From: an uncultured Eubacteriales bacterium
GTDB taxonomy: Bacteria; Bacillota; Clostridia; Peptostreptococcales; Anaerovoracaceae
Assembly (NCBI GenBank): GCA_902774265.1
Contig: CACYHR010000053.1
Location: forward strand, 1 to 35,978
DNA length: 35,978 nt
Direction: 5' to 3'
This document shows, piece after piece, positions 32,142 to 35,978 of the stretch (position 1 is its first letter; every line of letters begins with the position of its first letter). Position numbers and translations under genes: made by a program. The notes below the pieces were generated by a model that worked only from the letters and a program-made list of their open reading frames with translations, was not told the origin of the DNA and did not search any database.

Positions 32142-32447
32142 TTATAGAGCCATCCAGCCCACATAAAACGATACTACCGTCCAGGCCGAGGTTACGGATA
32201 CAATAATGGAATCGGTACTAACTCCGCCTGCAGCCTTTGCAAGGTCTTCATCTGTCAGTTCCTGATTATTCTCATGTACTTCCTGCAATTTCTGCCCTGC
32301 TGCAACGAATTCCTCGAATGTAAAACCATCCTGCACAGAGCTTGCAATCGCATAAGCTTCTTCCGGGGATTTGCATTCCATCAGCTTATGCCGCAGTTCC
32401 TCGTCTTCTGCTACCTTCTGTAAAAACAGTTTGATTTCTTCTTTCAT
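32142..32447 (-). CDS. Nif11-like leader RiPP precursor peptide A3, Cys-free core
   Basis: A 101-residue precursor whose leader closely matches A1 and A2 (MKEEIKLFLQKVAEDEELRHK, EAYAIASSVQDGFTFEEF, LTDEDLAKAAGG). The core starts VSTDSIIVSVTSAWTVV and ends SFYVGWMAL. It has eight Ser/Thr and no Cys, so it can be dehydrated but cannot form lanthionine. It lies about 8 kb from lanM, beyond the IS, RAYT and phosphatase genes. It has its own TTGAAA-16-TATAAT promoter and GGGAG eight bases before the ATG. The leader similarity implies the same modification enzyme. Confidence 0.92.
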   Translation of the reverse strand: MKEEIKLFLQKVAEDEELRHKLMECKSPEEAYAIASSVQDGFTFEEFVAAGQKLQEVHENNQELTDEDLAKAAGGVSTDSIIVSVTSAWTVVSFYVGWMAL

Positions 32448-32486
32448 TGGTATAATCTCCCTTCAAAACAACAATGACTACTGATT

Positions 32487-32514
32487 ATTATACAGCAATA
32501 CCCTACTTTTTCAA
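32487..32514 (-). promoter_or_regulatory. Promoter of precursor A3
   Basis: On the minus strand TTGAAA (32509-32514) and a consensus TATAAT (32487-32492) are 16 bp apart, about 40 bp upstream of the start. This is the strongest-looking promoter in the RiPP region. Confidence 0.6.
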
Positions 32515-32591
32515 TTCTTGACCGGGGATGACTCTCGTGTGATTCTCAAAGTGACATCTATAGCTATATCTGAAGTGTTGATCTAAGTCGT

Positions 32592-33668
32592 TCAGTCACC
32601 GAAGCTGACTCCCATGAGTTTTGCTTCTTTAATAATCCTTGCTTTCGGATCAACCATCTTAAGCTTTCCGGCAACTTCCGCAAGCGGAACCTTGACCATT
32701 TCGCGGTTCTTGTATCCGACCATAAATCCGTATTCTCCTTTCAGAATCAGATGTCCGGCTTCGGATCCGAGTCTGCTCGCGAATACACGATCATAGGCAA
32801 CCGGTGCACCGCCGCGCTGTACATGACCCGGCACGGTAACGCGAACTTCACGTCCGGTCTTCTTCACGATCTGATCGGCAAGTTCATAGGAAACAGAAGG
32901 ATATTTACTTTTCGAAAGTTTTTTCTTGTATTCCTTCTTGGAAAGCTTCGCGTCTTCTTTGGAAATGGCGCCTTCCGCAACCGCGATAATCGTAAATCTG
33001 CGACCTTCTCTGTCGCGTTTTTCGATGACATCAATGATTTTCTTTAAATCGTATGGAATTTCCGGGAGAAGAATAATATCCGCTCCGCCCGCAAGCCCTG
33101 CATTCAGAGGCAGCCAACCGACTTTGTGTCCCATGATTTCAACGATAAATACCCGGCCGTGCGAGAACGCGGTCGTATGGATCTCATCAATCGCACGCGT
33201 TGCGATATCGACAGCGGACTGAAATCCGAACGTCATATCCGTGCCCCAGAGGTCATTATCAATTGTCTTGGGAAGCGTCACGACATTGAGTCCTTCTTCG
33301 CTCAGCAGATTGGCTGTTTTATGGGAACCGTTTCCACCAAGCATCACGAGGCAATTGAGTTGAAGCTTGTAATATGTCTGCTTCATCGCTTCAACTTTGT
33401 CGAGTCCTTTCTCATCCGGTTCACGGATTGTTTTAAACGGACAGCGGGATGTACCGAGCATAGTCCCGCCGATTGTGAGAATATTGGAAAAATCCGAATC
33501 CGAGAGAATGCGGAACTTTCCATAGATCAGGCCTTTGTACCCGTCTTCGAAGCCGTAGAATTCTACCGGCTCTTTGGAATTCTTGGTAATCGTTTTATAA
33601 ACGCCGCGCATAGCCGCATTTAGTGCCTGGCAGTCACCGCCGCTGGTAAGCATTCCGATTCGTAACAT
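32592..33668 (-). CDS. pfkA: 6-phosphofructokinase
   Basis: A 358-residue phosphofructokinase, the committed step of glycolysis. Motifs: MLTSGGDCQALNA at the N-terminus (usual GGDAPGMNA), LGGNGSHKTA (usual GGDGS) and LPKTIDNDLWGTDMTFGFQ, MGHKVGWLPLNAGLAGGAD and VPGHVQRGGAP. The Gly of GGNGS is the ATP-type residue, while Lys in PKTIDND is more usual in PPi-dependent enzymes. This mixed type is found in many Clostridia and is generally annotated as ATP-dependent, but the phosphate donor should be regarded as open. AAGGAGGG precedes the start. Confidence 0.93.
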   Translation of the reverse strand: MLRIGMLTSGGDCQALNAAMRGVYKTITKNSKEPVEFYGFEDGYKGLIYGKFRILSDSDFSNILTIGGTMLGTSRCPFKTIREPDEKGLDKVEAMKQTYYKLQLNCLVMLGGNGSHKTANLLSEEGLNVVTLPKTIDNDLWGTDMTFGFQSAVDIATRAIDEIHTTAFSHGRVFIVEIMGHKVGWLPLNAGLAGGADIILLPEIPYDLKKIIDVIEKRDREGRRFTIIAVAEGAISKEDAKLSKKEYKKKLSKSKYPSVSYELADQIVKKTGREVRVTVPGHVQRGGAPVAYDRVFASRLGSEAGHLILKGEYGFMVGYKNREMVKVPLAEVAGKLKMVDPKARIIKEAKLMGVSFGD

Positions 33669-33708
33669 TTTTGTACCCTCCTTCTTGAAAAGTGATTATC
33701 CAAGTTTA

Positions 33709-33738
33709 TTTATAATACAGAACAGACTGTTTCTTCAA
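33709..33738 (-). promoter_or_regulatory. Promoter of pfkA
   Basis: On the minus strand TTGAAG (33733-33738) and TATAAA (33709-33714) are 18 bp apart, 40 bp upstream of the start codon. Confidence 0.45.
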
Positions 33739-33927
33739 GAGCGAACTCTCACAGAGCAGCATTGCCTACATAGTTCATCCCCTGCCTGATGCCTTGAACT
33801 ATCCCTTTGAATCCCTATTGAGGCGGGAAAGCCAAATCCTGAACACATTGAAATTTCGACGAAATCCAGACTTCTTGTTCGATTCCTCTTTTTTCAAGTC
33901 CTTTATTAATAAGATTGATTTGGAATA

Positions 33928-34189
33928 TTAACTGGTCACTTCATATTCCCAGGTTTCCCATTTGTCATCACCCAGAGAAAAATCAAGTAGCTCTGCTGCG
34001 ACAATAGGAGATTTTATCCGAATAAGGTTGTCCCAAATATCATCGTCTATAACTGCGAAATGTTCAAGGACTTCATCCCGCAGAATTACATTACGCTTCA
34101 GTGTTCATGTAATACTTCCAGTCTTGCTTTACAAAGCTTATAATAGCGACTTTACTCAGCCATAGCTTTATAATATCTCGAGTTTTGGC
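33928..34189 (-). pseudogene. Frameshifted gene remnant of unknown family
   Basis: Two overlapping minus-strand frames read like one protein. The first (34189 down to a stop at 34091) reads ...KLWLSKVAIISFVKQDWKYY and ends MNTEA. The second, shifted, continues LKRNVILRDEVLEHFAVIDD and ends ETWEYEVTS at 33928. Neither has a good start. Composition and continuity suggest a decayed gene fragment. I do not recognise the family. The rest of 33739-34250 shows only a further possible remnant on the minus strand near 33810-33900. Confidence 0.4.
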
Positions 34190-34253
34190 TTAATAAGTAC
34201 AGTTGAAATGCATCATATAGTCATCGTTACGTCAATAAATCAATCGACTTAAC

Positions 34254-34283
34254 AAAAAAGAACTTCCGGAATTACCCGAAAGT
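34254..34283 (-). terminator. Minus-strand terminator left of the toxin-antitoxin region
   Basis: ACTTTCGG pairs with CCGGAAGT (one mismatch) and is followed on the minus strand by TCTTTTTT. It would stop transcripts reading leftwards from the toxin-antitoxin pair. Confidence 0.65.
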
Positions 34284-34466
34284 CCCCAAAAATGGAGCTG
34301 CTGACGAGATTCATGTTTTTGAACCCGTTACAATTACTAGGCTACAGGTTGCAGAAAAAATATCAACCCATTCATTTCATCAATAATCTCATTCATTTTC
34401 GACTTTCGTGAAACTACTTTGTGATTTCTCCTCAAGTTTCTCCAGCACATTAGGAGAGTCATCTTC

Positions 34467-34554
34467 GGTCAAGGACGCCTTCGGCGCCGCAATGCGGGCT
34501 TCGCTTCTTGACCTTGCTGTATCCGGGTGTTTCTAAGATATTGTACACCCGGAT
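34467..34554. other. Two adjacent large hairpins downstream of the toxin gene
   Basis: GGTCAAG (34467-34473) pairs with CTTGACC (34507-34513) around an inner ACGCC-TTC-GGCGC type hairpin. Next, ATCCGGGTGT (34521-34530) pairs perfectly with ACACCCGGAT (34545-34554). Neither is followed by a T-run. They lie 26 bp after the toxin stop and may stabilise that mRNA or be a repeat element. Confidence 0.4.
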
Positions 34555-34579
34555 TCGAAGTTTGATGTTCGCGTTCCTG

Positions 34580-34828
34580 TCATAGTTTATCTATGTCGTC
34601 AGCACCCGACCAGAGAATTCTCCTTACATCCATATCATCGCCATCTATAACGTGAAAATATGGCTCATAACTGTCTGCACCAAAGGTTCTTTCTTCTACA
34701 AATTGAAGAGTCTTGTCATAGAATCTCTTTGATACAGCAACGCTTTCTGTTTTATCCAAGAGATACAAGGTGATATCTATCATATCCCATAGAAAAGTTT
34801 CAGCATAACGCACATTAAATCTTTTCAT
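34580..34828 (-). CDS. RelE/ParE-type toxin
   Basis: An 82-residue basic/aromatic protein starting MKRFNVRYAETFLWDMIDI and ending MDVRRILWSGADDIDKL. The ending resembles the VRRILYGRRDxEKL terminus of RelE/ParE toxins, with which it shares size and operon position. RelE members cleave mRNA in ribosomes; ParE members poison gyrase. Which applies here is not clear, as the middle is short. The ATG at 34828 lies inside the last codons of the antitoxin (14-nt overlap), typical of such pairs. A longer frame to 34870 is unlikely. Confidence 0.72.
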   Translation of the reverse strand: MKRFNVRYAETFLWDMIDITLYLLDKTESVAVSKRFYDKTLQFVEERTFGADSYEPYFHVIDGDDMDVRRILWSGADDIDKL

Positions 34829-35165
34829 TAAGGATATCCTCCAGTTTTGAGCGGATCTCGCGGATCTCATCTGCTGTGTAATATTTCATTGTGCCTTTTG
34901 CAACCTTATCATCTGCTTCCTTAAGGCTGCTTGCAATATATTCTGCATAGTGCCCATATCTTTCAGCGCTGCCCTTGTACGCAGACACAGATTCATAATC
35001 TTTATGGGCTGTGATCGCAAACGGTATCCCTTGCTCTCTGACAGCCTGCTTCAGAAAAATATTGATTGCAGTTGTCATATTGAGCCCCAGCCCAGCAAAT
35101 AATGTTTCTGCCTGCTTTTTAAGATCTTTATCTATTCTGAGATTCATACTTGTTGTATCACCCAT
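34815..35165 (-). CDS. RelB/DinJ-family antitoxin
   Basis: A 116-residue protein. The N-terminal ribbon-helix-helix has the RelB/DinJ signature MNLRIDKDLKKQAETLFAGLGLNMTTAINIFLKQAVREQGIPF, given here in two parts: MNLRIDKDLKKQAETLF and NMTTAINIFLKQAV. The charged C-terminus (DEIREIRSKLEDIL) should bind and neutralise the toxin. GGAGG lies eight bases before ATG 35165; the in-frame ATG at 35180 overlaps that site and is rejected. The antitoxin dimer probably binds the 39-bp palindrome covering its own promoter. Confidence 0.9.
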   Translation of the reverse strand: MGDTTSMNLRIDKDLKKQAETLFAGLGLNMTTAINIFLKQAVREQGIPFAITAHKDYESVSAYKGSAERYGHYAEYIASSLKEADDKVAKGTMKYYTADEIREIRSKLEDILNEKI

Positions 35166-35191
35166 TAAAATCACCTCCATTCTCTACAGAA

Positions 35192-35220
35192 ATTATATGC
35201 AATTATCTTTACAATGTAAA
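35192..35220 (-). promoter_or_regulatory. Toxin-antitoxin promoter
   Basis: On the minus strand TTTACA (35215-35220) and TATAAT (35192-35197) are exactly 17 bp apart. The palindromic operator covers nearly all of it. Confidence 0.75.
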
Positions 35221-35233
35221 GATAATTGCATAT
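35195..35233. promoter_or_regulatory. 39-bp perfect palindromic operator of the toxin-antitoxin pair
   Basis: Two 19-bp arms (ATATGCAATTATCTTTACA and its exact reverse complement) flank a central A. It lies on the promoter 30 bp upstream of the antitoxin. RelB-type ribbon-helix-helix dimers bind such sites for autoregulation. Confidence 0.9.
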
Positions 35234-35239
35234 TCTTGT

Positions 35240-35266
35240 AATAATTCAGACAGTGTCTGGATTATT
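35240..35266. promoter_or_regulatory. Second imperfect palindrome beside the operator
   Basis: AATAAT-T-CAGAC-AGT-GTCTG-G-ATTATT, a 6+5-bp dyad with one mismatch, seven bases from the toxin-antitoxin operator. It may be an additional repressor site. Confidence 0.35.
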
Positions 35267-35310
35267 GGATGCTTTATTCTTTTAACATTGCTCATATTCT
35301 ACGAATAAAG

Positions 35311-35335
35311 AAAAACTCCGGAACAAGTCCGGAGT
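35311..35335 (-). terminator. Minus-strand terminator right of the toxin-antitoxin pair
   Basis: ACTCCGGA (35315-35322) pairs with TCCGGAGT (35328-35335), followed on the minus strand by TTTTTC. It closes whatever is transcribed leftwards from the window's right end. Confidence 0.7.
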
Positions 35336-35374
35336 CGTGGAGCTGTTACCGGAGGAGCATAGCCGACGTAGGTC

Positions 35375-35421
35375 AAGGTTCCCGATCTTACGCCAACGGC
35401 GTTCCATCCGAAGGGAACCTT
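35375..35421. other. Nested hairpin element, possible small structured RNA
   Basis: AAGGTTCCC (35375-35383) pairs perfectly with GGGAACCTT (35413-35421), enclosing ACGCC-AAC-GGCGT (35390-35402). It lies 40 bp before the minus-strand terminator, so a minus-strand RNA of about 110 nt could end there. Confidence 0.45.
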
Positions 35422-35487
35422 ATGGGGGGAAGTATCCCGAATTCCTCCTTGCTTCATGCATTGTCAGTCTGGTAGCTTTTTCAATAA

Positions 35488-35661
35488 TCATTCTCCAATC
35501 ATCACATATAAATTGTAAATTGCTCTATATGTTTCTTCTATTCTGTCCATGTCATCAATAAACTGGATATTATTTCTAATGCACCAATTCTTTACCACCG
35601 CAGCAGCTTCCTCATTCGCATAAAAATGTGTTGTATTCAGTTTAGTTCGCTGAATCGGGGA
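35488..35661 (-). pseudogene. Open frame without a start, probable gene fragment
   Basis: A minus-strand frame of 57 codons with protein-like composition (KLNTTHFYANEEAAAVVKNW, then CIRNNIQFIDDMDRIEETYR) ends at TGA 35488. It has no ATG near its 5' end and overlaps the tail of the neighbouring gene in another frame. It may be a remnant, or be joined to that gene by a frameshift. Family not recognised. Confidence 0.35.
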
Positions 35662-35701
35662 TCATCTCCGGAAGTTCTTCCGTAACTTTTTCAGGTTCTG
35701 C

Positions 35702-35978
35702 TTACGGGACCATTTCCGGAAGCGCATCCGGAGCTGGTTCAGGTTTGCTTTCTGCAGACGTTTCGGCGGCTTCTTCTACAGGGATCTCTGCGGCTCTGGC
35801 AGCAGCTTCTTTTTCCGCGACCATTTCTCTGTTCTTCTCAAAATGCTCATCCATCGCATTGCATGCATTGACGACAGCTTTCTTTCCTGCCTTGAGCAGG
35901 TTAGCTGCTATCGATGTCGACTCACCTCTTTCCCTGGCTTCAGCCTCCTTCTTCAGATCATCCTGCAGTCCTGCAAGC
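35702..35978 (-). CDS. 3' end of an unknown helical protein, cut by the window edge
   Basis: The last 92 codons of a minus-strand gene whose start lies beyond the window. The visible part is alpha-helical and charged (LKKEAEARERGESTSIAANL, AVVNACNAMDEHFEKNREMV) and ends in a Pro/Glu/Ala tail (SKPEPAPDALPEMVP). After the TAA at 35702-35704 the same frame continues AEPEKVTEELPEMIPDSAN to a second stop at 35642, repeating the LPEM motif. So the first stop probably truncated a longer repetitive tail. I do not recognise the family. Confidence 0.7.
   Translation of the reverse strand, partial: LAGLQDDLKKEAEARERGESTSIAANLLKAGKKAVVNACNAMDEHFEKNREMVAEKEAAARAAEIPVEEAAETSAESKPEPAPDALPEMVP

Noticed and set aside
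33962-34165. 67-codon plus-strand frame
   Set aside because: The opposite strand has a more protein-like, though broken, sequence; the plus frame is its Ser-rich shadow.
34288-34360. tRNA gene on the minus strand (GGGTTC and CAGCTCCA resemble T-arm and acceptor)
   Set aside because: The T-loop is interrupted and no D-arm or anticodon stem could be built; at most a degenerate remnant.

Overview
The window looks like a chromosomal segment of an anaerobic Bacillota of class Clostridia. The reasons are moderate GC, purine-rich AGGAGG-type ribosome-binding sites, a fused aroE-aroK gene, SpoIIE-type phosphatases, a GGNGS/PKTIDND-type phosphofructokinase and Nif11-like peptide leaders. Family placement (Lachnospiraceae or Anaerovoracaceae, for example) is a guess. 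No rRNA or convincing tRNA gene is present.

Left third (1-17 kb): a LysR regulator, an MFS efflux-type transporter, a nine-unit 17-bp minisatellite, a membrane-anchored PP2C/SpoIIE phosphatase, a zinc-type MDR dehydrogenase and a DUF362 protein. Then comes an aromatic amino acid locus. The minus-strand operon pheA-aroB-aroEK-aroA-aroG is headed by a previously unlisted 25-codon leader peptide that is one third Phe/Tyr, followed by a perfect intrinsic terminator, which is a classical attenuator. Divergent from it are a DAHP-synthase-like gene and tyrA with a 4-nt overlap. Two proteins here look catalytically broken but keep regulatory modules: PheA lacks about 85 residues of its dehydratase domain including the catalytic Thr region, and the DAHP-synthase-like protein has all four metal ligands substituted. 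A GH1 beta-glucosidase and a ROK sugar kinase follow (beta-glucoside to glucose to glucose-6-P).

Middle (17-29 kb): a secreted 1161-aa beta-helix/Ig-like surface protein, then the most interesting system, a RiPP locus read on the minus strand. In transcription order it holds an FMN-dependent oxidoreductase, a YcaO protein, a LanM-type lanthipeptide synthetase, two Nif11-like precursor peptides and a terminator. An IS110-family element carrying a strongly structured putative bridge RNA is inserted between YcaO and LanM, in the opposite orientation. The LanM keeps every dehydratase residue I can check, but all three zinc ligands of its LanC-like cyclase domain appear replaced. A third, Cys-free precursor with the same leader lies about 8 kb from lanM with its own promoter. 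Together this suggests a pathway that dehydrates Ser/Thr and may not form, or not catalyse, lanthionine rings, with possible YcaO and flavin tailoring. No exporter, protease or immunity gene is in the window.

Right part (29-36 kb): a RAYT-type HUH transposase bounded by 28-bp inverted REP hairpins, one of which supplies the C-terminus of a second SpoIIE phosphatase; a 29-aa hydrophobic peptide gene resembling a type I toxin; a GC-rich structured block; the third precursor; pfkA; gene remnants; a RelB/RelE-type toxin-antitoxin pair under a 39-bp palindromic operator; structured intergenic elements; and the cut-off 3' end of an unknown helical protein.
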